From the NCBI GenBank assembly GCA_025201705.1, contig MU616791.1, positions 1-41,951 on the forward strand: a stretch of DNA of 41,951 bases. The letters run 5' to 3'. The stretch comes from Dissophora ornata (Eukaryota > Mortierellomycota > Mortierellomycetes > Mortierellales > Mortierellaceae). Shown in pieces: positions 23,486 through 36,100 of this stretch. The first letter of the stretch is position 1. Each line of letters starts with the position of its first letter. The position numbers and the translations under genes were made by a program. The notes under the pieces are model-generated. The model was given only the letters and a program-made list of their open reading frames with translations, did not search any database and was not told the origin of the DNA.

Positions 23486-23504
23486 AAAAAAAAAAAAAAA
23501 AAAA
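23486..23504 (-). terminator. Poly(T) Pol III terminator, minus strand, downstream of tRNA-Glu
   Basis: Downstream of the tRNA on the minus strand there is first a T4 (plus 23515-23518), then a run of 19 T. Pol III stops at T runs of this kind. Confidence 0.6.
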
Positions 23505-23524
23505 CATGAGATATAAAAGATTAT

Positions 23525-23595
23525 TCCCAGTCCGGGGATCGAACCCGGGCCTTGTCGGTGAGAGCGACAAATCCTGACCACTGGACCAACTAGGA
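23525..23595 (-). tRNA. tRNA-Glu (anticodon CTC), no intron
   Basis: The 71-nt gene folds into a full cloverleaf. The acceptor stem is TCCTAGT/ACTGGGA with one T-G pair. The D arm contains TGGTCCAGTGGTCA, the anticodon stem TGTCG/CGACA encloses loop CTCTCAC with anticodon CTC, and the T arm contains GGTTCGATCC, which also serves as the B box. The predicted amino acid is glutamate. Confidence 0.95.
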
Positions 23596-23645
23596 ATTTG
23601 TTTCGATGAAACTTGCAATTTCAGAACATACTTCAGCTTTATCAG

Positions 23646-23655
23646 ATCACGTGAT
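23646..23655. promoter_or_regulatory. Perfect palindrome ATCACGTGAT upstream of tRNA-Glu
   Basis: This 10-bp palindrome fits the RTCACGTGAY site known for Cbf1/Pho4-class bHLH factors in fungi. It lies about 50 bp upstream of the tRNA and about 280 bp upstream of the 2H phosphoesterase start. Binding is inferred from motif only. Confidence 0.3.
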
Positions 23656-23866
23656 TAAACATCACATGAGAGCCCAAATGTCATTTTTCGAGTAGGGGGT
23701 TTTTTTTGGAGTGCACCGGGCCTCGAGGCGAGTTGAGCGATGGCTATGGATACATCTGTGAGGACGATTACTGTCCATGTGGCGGGCATATGGAGGGTCA
23801 TGAAGGTGGTATCTGTTCAGGATCCACACTTGACCCATACAACGCGAATCGTATGTTACTACAGAG

Positions 23867-24011
23867 CCTGCTCGGAAAGAAGCACTTTTTTTTTTTTTTT
23901 TAAATAACAACATGTCTCTCTGGTTTAACCTGCTCGGAAAGAAGCACCTGGGTACCATGGATTTTTTTATTTTAATAACAACATGTCTCTCTGGGCACCT
24001 GGGTACCATGG
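23867..24011 (+). repeat. Nested short direct repeats
   Basis: CCTGCTCGGAAAGAAGCAC occurs at 23867-23885 and 23929-23947. AATAACAACATGTCTCTCTG occurs from 23903 and again from 23974. GCACCTGGGTACCATGG occurs at 23944-23960 and 23995-24011. The spacing of 50-70 bp suggests tandem duplication of one unit with later change. Confidence 0.85.
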
Positions 24012-24232
24012 AAAGGATGGGGAGGATAGAGTTTTGGTAGAGAATGTTTTCAAGTCTTTAACACCCTGACGAGGGGCAGAAATAGCTGCGCGGGCCCATA
24101 GGGTTAGCCCGGGGAAACGCGACTGGTTATAGAGCGTTAGTGGATACCTTCATTGCGAAGGGGGACATTACTCATAGAGGATTTTGGCCTTGTTTTGGTC
24201 GCGCTATTAAACTAGAGAGACATGTTGTTATT
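23903..24232. mobile_element. MITE-like element with 26-bp terminal inverted repeats
   Basis: The left end at 23903-23928 and the right end at 24207-24232 are inverted copies with one mismatch over 26 bp. The flanking T run on the left and A run on the right extend the inverted symmetry. The 330-bp interior has no coding capacity, and a second left-end copy at 23974-23994 points to an internal duplication. Target-site duplication cannot be judged because both flanks are homopolymers. A simple fold-back repeat is the alternative. Confidence 0.5.
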
Positions 24233-27126
24233 AAAAAAAAAAGCGTGGCATGAGGGCATGAGGGTAGAGCAGGCAGGAAATAGGAAAATAACATGTTCGT
24301 TTTTGTTCATCGTTGATCCATGAGCGTTGCTCTTGCATCAGGGTCTATCGGCAAAGAGAGGGAGGAGGAAGAGGACTGAGGTTTGCAAAAAAGTTCTCGG
24401 ATCAACGGCTATTGATATCCAGGTGTCTGCTTTTTGATTGGTGACGGGACTTTGGAGGAAAGAGTACGACATCGGTCAGGGGTATCCATCCGTCATCTTT
24501 ATTTCTCATTCCGGTAACGAAAATCGACTGGCAAACGGATCGAGATGGTGTTGTCTACTGTCGTTACGAGATAGCTCGTTTTTGGTTGGGTTCGTCTCCA
24601 TCTATGCCCTTGTTTGAACATCCTGCATATTCTGCAGACCAACGCAAGGCAACAACAAAGCTGTCTCAACTGCATCAAAGGGTCCTACTCTTCCATATCC
24701 CTTTCTTGTTCTGCCTCTCTTTCATATTCTTATCCCCTTCTCCTTCTTTCCCTCCTTTTCATTCGCTTGAGCTCTCGGTCTCGCCCCTTCTCTCTGTATC
24801 GCTCGCGCTTTCGAACTTCCGCTGAACCCCCTGTCTTTGTTCGATCTCCACCATCTTCGCTTTTCTGTACCCTTTTTTTGTCTCCTTGTGTTGTAATACC
24901 TCTGATATCGAGGCGCGCCTGAGACCTTCTCGTGCATCATTTCTTTTCTTGCTGCCTCTTCGCGTAGCCTTTCCCTTTTAATGCTATTCACAGCGAATTG
25001 TGCTCACGCTCTCTCGCCAACAACTTTACACGGTGATTTCCGCTGTCAATAGAATCTCAGATTCAGGATAGACTGCGCGAAACGAAGTTGCGGGAAGGTA
25101 TGAGAAAGTAGCTCTCCTTTTCCGTTTGCATGTGTGGTGAGATGTGGACAACGTTGCGCGCCAGTAACGAACGCTGCAAGGTTTTGCTATTCCATTGTCA
25201 CTGCATAACAGGATGGTCGTCCCTTTATCACGAATTCAATCGTGACGAGCGATGCGCTGCATGCCTATGGGTCTAGGGGATGGGAACATAATCGACGGAT
25301 CGCTCTCTTCACGTACTCAGCAAGGAGTGCCCGAATACTCTGCCTTCATTCTTCTCGAGGCGGAAGAAGCGAGGGAACAGAGCGAACTTTGTTGATAGTC
25401 CCTTTTCTTTTTTTTTTTTTTTTTGCAGATGTGCAACATAAAGAAAATAAAACGCTCGGTGATTGTTTTGGTGTTGTTAAAGCTTTCCTCCCCCAGTTGC
25501 ATTATGTTTTCATGTCTGTCTTGGAAGGTGCGTCCTGCTGCACATCTGTTGCTCTATGCCATCATGTTGATTTGTATAAAAACAAAGTGACGCATGTCGA
25601 GATGGCAGAAGACTGGGCTTCCTCGCTTGATCCTGGCCATCCTTGCATCTCAGGTACAGGCGGAAAATAATGATCGCTCCCGCGCAGCTCAAGCAGTTGA
25701 TCCATATCAAGCACTAGTGGCCAATCGCAGGCATCGGCGTACATGATTTGATTGCATTGAGACGCATAGCTGAAAAAAAAAAGCGATAGAGGGAATGTGT
25801 GTGAAAGAGAACCATGGCTCCCTTTATTTTAAACTATGTCAATATTCCGCTCGCTTCCCTCAGCATCTCCATTTCACCCCCTTTGCACAAAGAAAAAAAC
25901 ACAGCATGGACACTGAAAAAGTACGCTTTGCCAAATGAATGAAGTCTGGAGACAACCACCGACGCTTATTCTTTTTTGTTACTCTGATCGCTAGCCTTTT
26001 CTATTTTCATCCTACTTTTTTTTTTTTTTTTCTGTCCGCCCGTTTTTTACTTCCTCTTTCCATCGCGTTCCCTCGCTGCAGTTGCTCGCTCCTGCGATCT
26101 CTCATTTCCTATTCGTTCTCCTTCAGCCTTGCTCTGCTCCTCGCACTTTCTTGCCTCTCGCCTCACTCGCAGCTCTCACACTCCCGTCCTGCCAACCTTC
26201 ACCGCTCTCCACATTCAATCCATCCATCGTAGTTCCACACTCCCTCCTTCCTTCGTTCCCTCCTTCCCTTCTCTCTCTTTATTCTCCCTCTCCGCGGTAC
26301 CTTCTTCCGCTCTCCTCCATTACTCCTCGTTCTCACTTGCTCATCAATTCTCATCTTCAGTCTTGATCTCTCCAATTCTTTCGCGGTTCTTCCGCCTTGC
26401 CGAGTCATCGTTTTATTGAATTTATATCCAAACAGCACACAGGAGCCGAAAAGTAAATGTCTTCAAATAGCGATTCTCTGTGGGCATAGCTTGCGCAACC
26501 AGCACTCGTATCATCACTATAATCATCACCATCATCATCATCATCATCATCATCAAACAATCAGTGCCAACGTTCATACTCGCACCACCACCTACAGCGC
26601 TATCGACAACTGCCATGGCTGCGATGGCTGCCAATGGCTGTTAGACGGCTGGTCTCAGCTGCTCTTGCCCAGATCATGTACCGTTGCTGCTTCTTTCTGC
26701 GCCATCTCTTCTCCGCCCCTTCGCAGAAAGACCGTGCTATTTTCATATTGGCGTATTAACGCCTATTCGTCCCGGTCTCCACTGTTCCCAATGCACTCCT
26801 TGCTTTGATTTCATCCAGCTTTATTGCAACACCGTCGCTCTCGCGTGCACTTCCTGTACTCAGTCCGAGCACATCACTCTTCTCGATCAGATTCCATGTC
26901 ATGCCATCCACCCTGCAAAACTAATGACCAGGTTCACTTGCATCAAGCCTTTTTATGTTTTTTTTGGGCTTGTTTGTAAACCCCCTAAAGCCTTGAGCTA
27001 TTCTCCGCCCATCCCCCATTCGGTCCCCCTAGCCTTCTCAGAGATTCCACCAATGAGACCCATGCATTAACTAGAGCATCCTACTTCTACTCCTTCTTTT
27101 CTTTGTTCTTGTACCATTATCTAGCC
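24233..27126. other. 2.9-kb leader region upstream of the Rim15-like kinase
   Basis: No gene is recognised. The stretch contains long pyrimidine-rich blocks on the plus strand at about 24690-24800 and 25990-26420, several T runs, and an ATC repeat. Such CT-rich blocks commonly sit just upstream of transcription starts in fungi, so this is probably promoter plus a long 5' leader, perhaps with a leader intron. Short ORFs here look random or are low-complexity. Confidence 0.4.
26531..26554. repeat. (ATC)8 trinucleotide repeat
   Basis: Eight ATC units lie in an imperfect CAT/CAC-rich stretch (about 26522-26555) within the non-coding leader of the kinase gene. Confidence 0.9.
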
Positions 27127-30100
27127 ATGCGTCGGTCTACGTCCACACCCACACCAACAGTCGAGTCGACCGTCCCAACCGAACGCTCGCGTCCCAAGCC
27201 ATTGACATGGCGGGATCGAAGGAATAGCTTCGTAGGTCTCGTTTGGCCCTCTTCTTCGCTATCCTCGTCTGCAAACACGACTCCAGCGACCACACCCAAG
27301 AGTGCAACGTTTCCACAGCATTCGACAGCCTCACACCCCAACTCACCAAAGTCCTCCGGAACGAGCACCAAACCGCCATTGCAACAGTCTGAAAAGGACA
27401 GGAAGAGACACAGCGGCTCCTTCTCCTTCTCCTCATCCATCTCTTCGCCCATCCTGACTGGCCGCGCCAGGGGCAACAGCGACTCCAAGAATAGCATGAA
27501 GAGTGGCCAGCAGAACCACCAGGGAAATTCCAGCCCTCTAACATCAAACACCTCGCATACCAGTGGCAGCAGCAGTAGCACCGGCAGTAAACACTTCTTC
27601 CTCTTCTCCAATCGCTTTCAGCAACAACAGCCACCACCACCACCGCTACCACTACCACAGCACCTGCAGCAGCACCCGCCCCCGACAACGCAACAAGACA
27701 TGTACAACAGCAGCACTAACAATAGCAAAAAAAAGGGCGCAAACAATAACAATAATAATAGCCACAAACGACATTCGACCTCTTCGGTTCCATCCAATCC
27801 GTCAAAGAGCAAAGGCACCATGGCGTCTATCTTCTTATCCAATTCAACACCACCCACCTCTGCAATAGCAAGATCACTAGCACCAGAACCAACATCGGCA
27901 CCAGCGTCAACAAGCGCGTCTGCCTCTGCTGTGCCTGAGATCAGAAGCAGTCCTCTTGCGCCCGGACCCACAACCGCCACCAGTCACAAGCGTACCGCAT
28001 CCCTACCAATCACAGCACCGGCTTTAGCGGGTCCTAGCGCAGGCCCCAGCTTTAGTCCAGCTGGACGCGCATTTGCTGCTGGGTACACACCCATAGCCGG
28101 TTCATCTGTCTCGTCTTCGCTTTCAACACCCTCCTCACCACTCCTCGCAAAACCGCCGCTGATGCCCCTCGCTGCTGCCTCACCAGCAAGAAGGGCATCC
28201 GATGCTGGATCAAAGACAGTGGCCGCAAGGGATAATAGCTCCGGACCATCGAATCCACGCCGTTTACAAGAGATATCCACAGCTGCTAATGAGGGCGCCT
28301 TATCCCATGGGAAGTCAGTAGAGATGAAGGCAGGAGGGGATAATGATCTGGGGGGGACGTCTCCGCAGAGGAGTAAGCGTAGCGCAGCTCTGATACCCGC
28401 GATCGAGTCAGGGCCAGGGGAGAAAACTTCTGCACCGCTACCGGAGGGGCGGGCTCGGTCAGCCACGGGCCCTCCAATGCGGAATGACAGGAGGGACAGG
28501 GCCGACATCTCTTCAGGTATAGAGCCAGAAACAAAACAGAACAAAGTCTGCTTTTTTGGAGTGTTGTTACAATGGCGAACAAAGGCTTTATGGAGTCGAA
28601 TGTGGAAAATGGGCCGCTCTTGTGACTAACCACCGATGTTCATGCTTGTTCTCCTTTTCTTTAATGTTTTTGTTTCCCTTCAACGACAATACAATGACCG
28701 GCTTGGGAGCAGGAGCAGGGACGGAGATTAAGGCAACGACGACACCTTCGCTTGCTGGAGTAGCAGCAGCACCCATTACGCCATCTCCACGGATAGCAAG
28801 GATAAATAGTGGACTCAGAATAAAAAGTTCATCGCCAGGGACTGTCAACTCTGGGCCACCAACACCGAAGGCGCCTGTCGAATACTCGCCGTCCTCTACC
28901 CAGCCAAGTGCAACAATTTTTTCAGAAAAGAACGCCTGGCCATCAGCCATCTCGAACGCAGAGGATATTGAACAGTATCGTGCAGAGCTGAGCATTTTCG
29001 CCTACCGCTCCTTGCTTACTAACCAGCTCAAGTCGGGAAGTCATATGGGCGTAATCAGTAGCGGCTCGCAAAGTACCACATCATTCTCATCAACAACGAC
29101 ATCGTCTACACCAACCATCTCATCACCAACAGCGTTCGTCACATTGCCTTCTCCCAGCTTGCCTCACAATGCTTCCCATACAGAGTCAGCAATAGGGGCA
29201 ACATCCTCGCCGCGTGTTCAGACGCAAGTGGAGGCTTCAGACAATGGGCATGACCAAGCGAAGCCGATATCACGCGACAATTCCTGGCCTCTCTTCAAAT
29301 CTAGTAGTAATGCATCTATGCTGTCGAACTCCAACTCGTATGGGTACGATGAAAGCATAGACCAGTCGGCACCCAGTTCGCGCGCGTCACTGCATAAAAA
29401 AAAGAGCTCGATCGGAAATGGGTCTGGACCAAAGCTCCGCTTGTCACCCGTCAACAATAAACTCAGCTCTGCCAGTTCGGAACAACATTACAGCCCTAGC
29501 CTGTCCAGTGACTCTGGTTCACCATCTCCGAGCTCGGGATCCCCGCTCCTGTCATCTGCATCATCAATATCATCACCGCATTCGAGCAGCAGCTGGAAAG
29601 CTAGGCTTCGGCGTTCTTTGTCCAACCAGGAGAAGATACAGTCCCCTCTATCCAATGTCTTCAACCCGGACACGGCACAGTCTGGGAGTAGCGATGGAAA
29701 GTCATCTGCGGAGAGCCTCGGTTCAGATGCCCAGGCAAGTTATGTGGTTTCACGGGAGAAGGACTACGACATGGACCCTGAAAGTCCCACAGGATCAGGC
29801 GACGACGATGATTATTTAGAGGCGCACCAACGTACCGTGGCCACAAAGCTTGTTCAAAGATCTCATAGTGACAGAAGGCCCAGATCTTCTGTGGACAGCA
29901 CTGGCTCCGGAATAGGGTCTGGCACAAGCGAGCCAACTCCACCCCGCCGAGGACAGGAGCTCGGTCGATTCATCCCCATTGTTCAACCGCACTCGCCGCA
30001 GTCTGATTCAACCGGCATTGCACTGTCAGCGCCCACAAGGTCCTCGTACGGCAACTCGCATCACTACCATCAACACTTGCCTGTCTATCTTCACGTTTCA

Positions 30101-33100
30101 TCTCAGGGCAGAGTTCCAGGAAGACACAGACAAAGGGAGCTTAATAGGTCTATCGACTCTCATAAGTCGTCATCTCTTGAGGAGCAGGATTCTTCGCCGC
30201 CTACCTCTCCTATTGCCGTCAACGCTCCGTCACCTTACTCGGTTTCTAGTACTACGCAGCCTACAGAAATCCCAACAGCGAGGAGGTCATCGTCTATGGC
30301 CTCTTCTCCTTCCTCGTATCAGCGCCACCATTCTGTATACGTTTTGAGTGGGCAAATGTTCAAGAACTCGCCTCAGGAGTCGCCAAAATCACACTTGGCT
30401 CGCGTGCTAGCCTCGGATCAGGAGAACTACTACTCGACCGACAGCGACTCGGATTGTTGGGGAGGAAAACTTACTAATAGAAAAAAGTCGGCAGACCGAG
30501 TGATTTCAGACTCAGATGTGGAGGACGACTTGAAGCAGAAGCGTCCGCCGGTCAGGGGATTCCAGTTGCCTCCGCGGACACCCTTGCGCCTGGAGTATGA
30601 TTCTGACAATACCACCGCATCGGCAAATGGGGCCTATTCAGGAAAACTTGACAAGTTGATGTCGTCGCCTTCATTGAGCGCTTTCGGAGGCACTTACATG
30701 GCGACGTCTAACTCATTACCCGCATTCTTCCCAGATCTGTCTGCGAATGCGCCACAGAACCTGGTTTCCCAGATCGGATTTATGGACGACACAAATGAGC
30801 TCAACGCTGCCAGCGCGTTGATCCACGAGATGGTACGGGCTAAAACCAAGAGCGATGCCGAGATCCGCATCGTCTTGGATGGCTGGTATGAGTGCAAGCG
30901 AGAAAAAGATATTGCATGCATGTCTTTCCCGCAGGAGGTTCCAGCGTCATATGATCCAACGTGGATGGATGATGGGCTTAGAGCAGACCCACCTAGTCAT
31001 TGGAATATCATTGAGGACATCCAAGGGACCTCATCATCACCTTTCCAAGCGCACCCAGACGGTGGGAACTGGTACGAGACTAAAATCGGGCCATTGGATA
31101 AGGTGCCACCTCTCAAGATGGACGGTGCGCTGAAAAAGTCCTCGCGCCACAATAGCGTAAGCCATACCGACTCGACTGTGGCGTGGGACACGGCCTCGAG
31201 AACCACAGGGAACTTTGGAGAGACAATTGCAGGCAAGGACGGTGATGCAAAGCCTCTACGCATTGATGTGCCAGCTTCGATAGCTGATGAAGCGCCAGAT
31301 GGAGTAGAGGGGCATCATCTCCGAGACGTCGCTCGAAAACGCTCCATTCTCTCTCGACGTATCATTGCATCCAACAGCTGGCCACCAACGATCCTCGCCA
31401 GCTCCCATACCACATTGCTAATCTCGATAGAATGTATCTCCCAGCAGATCTTGCACACTCCAGTCTCGGCTCTCATCACACATCCACTCAAGGCTGTCGA
31501 TATTATGAAGTCATTGCAGACGCTCATGGATCGCCAGAGGCGTATGGCTGTTGGAAATGCAGAAGCGGAAGATCTGATGACAAAGCTCGTATACGTGTTT
31601 GCGCCTGTTTGTCGCTTGGCAGAGCGTTTGGTAATTTTGTCAGCTCAAACTGTAATAATCACTCTCTGCTAGTCAATAGACGGACCCTGTTAACTTTAGG
31701 TTGTTTCTTTCTTGTTTTGTATACTATTAGCATGAACAACAGCTGAACGAGGATTATCAGCAATCTCAAGCGGATCAGCCTTCTGGGAACCTGTTACTGG
31801 AGCAGCATTTGCAATTTCCCGATGTCTATTGGTCACCCTTACCGTCGCCCGCTATGCCTGTGCGGATGACCGATGACGAGGTGCCAAAGTTTGCTCCAGT
31901 CATCAAGGAAAAGGCTACGGAAGGCTCACACATCAGAGCTACCATACATAGCTCGGTTACGAATGAATCCCAGGAGGCTAGCAAGGTGCAGAGGTCCCCA
32001 AAGCCATCTGCAACATCGAGCATCTCACTTGAACGTCGTCACTCTGTCAAGAGCGGTAGTTTCATTCGGTCGCAGTGCGTCGTGGCTCAGCACGCGAATG
32101 CCTTTTCGGCGGGCGAGATTCAGTTTCAGTCTACTGCCTCGTCTTCGCTACAATTGCCGCCATTGCATAATAAGAGATCCTCAGCTCCTCCGCTGTCTAG
32201 GGTGACTCCATCAGAGATAAAGCCGACCGTTGCTTCGCCTTTATCATCGAGCTCATCTGGAACGGTGTCAACGGCATACCAGAAATCAGTGTTAGAAGCT
32301 GCGCCCGTGCCGTCATCTCTGCATCGCTCACTGACTATTTCAGCCCCTACTCAGAGCGCAACTTCATTTCGTTCATTCGATACAGGTTTGCAGAGGTTTG
32401 AGAGTAAGGATGCGGCTAGCGAAAGTGACAGTTCAGGGCCAGCTGGGGCTTTAGGAAAGTCCAAGAAGACAACGGAGCGGAAGAAGTCGGCTCTTGGCCT
32501 TTTCAAGTCCATCAAGTCCATGTTCAACCAGCAACAGCAACAGCAGCAGCAAGCTACACTGGGAGATAAGTCTGCACCACCACTGTCGCCAGTGCCATTG
32601 TCACAACTCTCACCTAGTTCGCCTTCGTCGCCAGGGTTTCCATTACCTTTGGCAACGACAAACGTTAAACCTAGTCCCTTCGGAATTCGACACCGTTCAT
32701 CGTTAACCTCGACTTCGTTGATGAGGTCTCAGACAATCGAGTCACCTTCCCCTCAGCAGATGACTCGATCAGAGAACTCTCAGCAGGACTTATCATCGAG
32801 CACAATAGAAACCAACATAGGTCTGACAGTCTGCAGGATTTGCGATGAAGAGATTCTCTTGTCGTTGCTGGACAGACATAGCGAAACCTGCAAGCTCCAA
32901 CACGAATGCAGTCAGAAGCTGGAGAGCTGCAACCACGCGCTTGGCAAACTCGGCGCATGCGTCTGGCAACGTCGTGAGCTGATTGCAGCCATGAACCGAC
33001 CCTATGTGGACTATCACAGCCTCAAAGACTCTGAAAAAGTTCAGGTTCTGTGTGAAAAGGCCTGTCTCGTGCTCGAGTCGAATCCTCGCCATGCTATCCG

Positions 33101-36100
33101 AAAACTGGAGAAATACCACAATAAGATGAACAACATCCTCCAGGATTCCCGCAACTCTACGTATGATGATGAGCTCTTCAGCATCGCTAAGAAGGTAGCA
33201 CATGTAATCCGCGAGAAACTTTTGACAATTCAGACGATCCAGGACCAGCTCGCACTTCTCACCAACCGCGATGCTGGTCTGGATGGAAATGGAACCATGG
33301 GTCGCTCTCAGAGCGCAAGCGCTATCAGTTCACAAGGCGAATTTCAGCCAACGTCGACGTCTTTCTGGGGAGGCAGGAGGAAATCGAAGTTGAAGGCAAA
33401 GGACGGCATTCGCTCGACGAAACCACCACTGCCATTGCCAGTGTCCCAGACCATGACGGGAATCTCTGGAAAGCGAACTGGTTCGAATACCGGAGGGGAC
33501 CAAGGCTCTTCTGCCTACCACACGCGGCGAGGGAGCACTGGATCTAATTTCTCAGCCCATGGTAACTGCCAAACCCGATTTATACTTGACGCCTTTAATA
33601 TTCTCTGCCTGTGACATTGTTCCTTATTACTAAAAATAATCGCCGCTTTCTCATCTGGTCCGTTGTCGCTTTATACATAGATATAGAAGCCGCCGGATCT
33701 GGGGTCAGTGGTGGAAATAGCGGTGGCATGTCCATTCAGTCGTCTTTGTCCCGCAAGAGACGATCTGGATCGACGCCAAATACATCCATCCAAACACCAC
33801 CCACGTTCCCGGCCACGCCTTTAGAGAAACCCAGCAAGAACTTCAGCACCATTTTTGCAGCCTTTCTGCGTGTGTCACGTCAGCGCATCAACAGCTACAA
33901 TAATCTGGCGAGCCAATCCAAGGGTAGCACTGGAGAGAATGAGTCAGGTCGTGGTGGGATCTTTGGCGCCAGCAGCGGCGGTGCTTCCAGCGTCTTGTCT
34001 TCGACGCCGCCATACAAAAGTCGAGTGCCAAGTATCCAAGACTTTGAAATCATCAAGCCCATTAGTCGTGGAGCCTTTGGGTCAGTATCTACATGAAAAA
34101 TCCGAGGTGTTTATGACAATGGTTTAACTGCGTACGCTGACATGTCCATGTCGTTGCAACAAATAGCAAGGTTTATTTGGCACGAAAGAAGACAACCAAG
34201 GATCTTTATGCCATTAAGATTCTGAAAAAGGCTGACATGGTGCGCAAGAACATGGTCAACCATGTGCTTGCGGAGAGACGTGTCCTCGCTTTGACACGGA
34301 CCCCATTTGTTGTACAGCTATTCTATGCGTTTGCGAGTAAGGATTACCTGTACCTTGTGATGGAATACGTTATCGGTGGAGACCTCAGTTCACTACTGGC
34401 CGTGTTTGGATCATTTGATGAGGACATGGCCAAGATGTACATCGCAGAATGTGTCTTGGCGCTAGAGTACTTGCACTCAAATGGAATTACTCACCGTGAT
34501 CTTAAGCCGGACAACATGCTCGTCAATGCAGAGGGACATATCAAGCTGACAGATTTCGGACTCAGTCGCATCACTGTCCCTGATCAGAACGATGTGTTCA
34601 ATTGGCCCGAGTACAAGCCCGAGTACAAGACCCCGTCTCTCACCCGAAGACACATGCCCAGGACCACAGCCGCGCTTTCCAACGCCTCATTCAGGGGATC
34701 GAAGGCAAGGAAGAGCTCGTCTACGGCTGCGAACTCAAGCGAGAAGGGACAGGGATCGAATAAGGCTGCGAGCCCTCCGACGTCGCCACCGTCATCGGTC
34801 TACCACACAAGCACGCTCTCTGGAAGGACGGCGAGAAGACATCGTGGGAGCAGCAAGGCTCTTCTTGGGACTCCCGACTACTTGGCTCCAGAGCTGTTGC
34901 TGGGAATCGGACATGGCGCAGCTGTGGACTGGTGGTCTTTGGGTGTCTGCTTATTTGAGTTTTTGACGGGATACCCGCCGTTCATGGATGAGGCACCGGA
35001 GGCAATTTTCAAGAACATCCTCAACCATGGTAGCCAAACCGACTTCCTGCGCGCATGATTAATCGAAGAAATAACAGCGATGGTTTCTGACAATATCTGT
35101 CTTTATTCTCATAGACATCCAATGGCCAGAGTATGGGCTGTCACGGGAGGCTCATGACTTGATCAATAAGCTATTGAGCAGAGACCCCACCCATCGACCG
35201 TCACCTGCTGAGCTCAAAGCGCACCCGTTCTTTCGGGGTGTCGACTGGGAGAACATCAGAAACCAAGAAGCGCCGTTCATCCCTGCACCTAACGACAACA
35301 CCGACACTAGCTATTTCGATGGTAACAATAGATGTCAGACACTTCGCTTATGATCAAGTATCGCGCTATTCGTTTTACTAATACAAATGTATTTTTTACG
35401 ACTTTAGCAAGGAACGCCAGACCCGACATCAGGCGGCTCTCAGACGGCAACATTGCAGAGATTTCTTCAGGTCAGGCTGGCATTAGTGACGATGCGACAG
35501 CGCTGGTGAACACAGAGCCGGCGCCAAAAGCGCCTCTGTCCAAGTCCCCATCAGTCGCCTCTGCGATGATTACACCTTCTGCCTCAATATTCGGACTGGA
35601 CTCTGCGGCATCGACTCCTACAGCTTCAGATCAAGCCTCTGCACAAACAGTGCGCCCCAGACTGATGAACCATGGTCGATCGAAATCAGTCACAAACCGA
35701 GTCTCGTTCTCCCCCAGCTTTGCGGCGTCCGCTCTTTCGACACTCTCCTCACCGTCCTCCATTCATCACATGAAGCCCTCTTCTCCTGTGCACCCTCAAT
35801 CGCGTATCGTGGCAGGGATGCCACCGTTCCTGGCCGAACAAACCTTAGGCTCTCCATTGGCGAGGCAGATTGAGAATGAGCTTCGAGTCCAGCATCATCA
35901 GCCCCTGGCTTCGACTCCTGCAGTATCCATTAGATCTGGTGTTGACGTTATGGGTAGCGGCGGTTACTTTATGCCGCTCGATTATGAAAAGCCACTGTTG
36001 TCAAGCCAAGACAGTCGATCGACTTTGGCGAGTTTGTATGAACAGGAGCAGCAGCAGCAGCAGCAAGGATACGATCACGGGGAATTTTCCACATTCAGAT

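Noticed and set aside
24060..24200. GC-rich segment that could be a structured RNA gene
   Set aside because: No tRNA, 5S or snRNA signature could be found; it is better explained as the interior of the inverted-repeat element.
25242..25670. 142-aa plus-strand ORF in the kinase leader
   Set aside because: It runs through a T tract coding poly-Phe, resembles no family, and lies in a pyrimidine-rich promoter-like region.
26129..26419. Ser/Leu-rich short ORFs in all frames of the CT-rich block
   Set aside because: They are an artefact of CT-rich DNA, which lacks stop codons on the plus strand.
26522..26555. ATC/CAT repeats as a CRISPR-like array
   Set aside because: It is a simple trinucleotide microsatellite without spacers, in a eukaryotic context.
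27117..28544. Minus-strand ORFs of 164-186 aa opposite kinase exon 1
   Set aside because: They mirror the Ser/Pro-rich coding strand and give low-complexity proteins.
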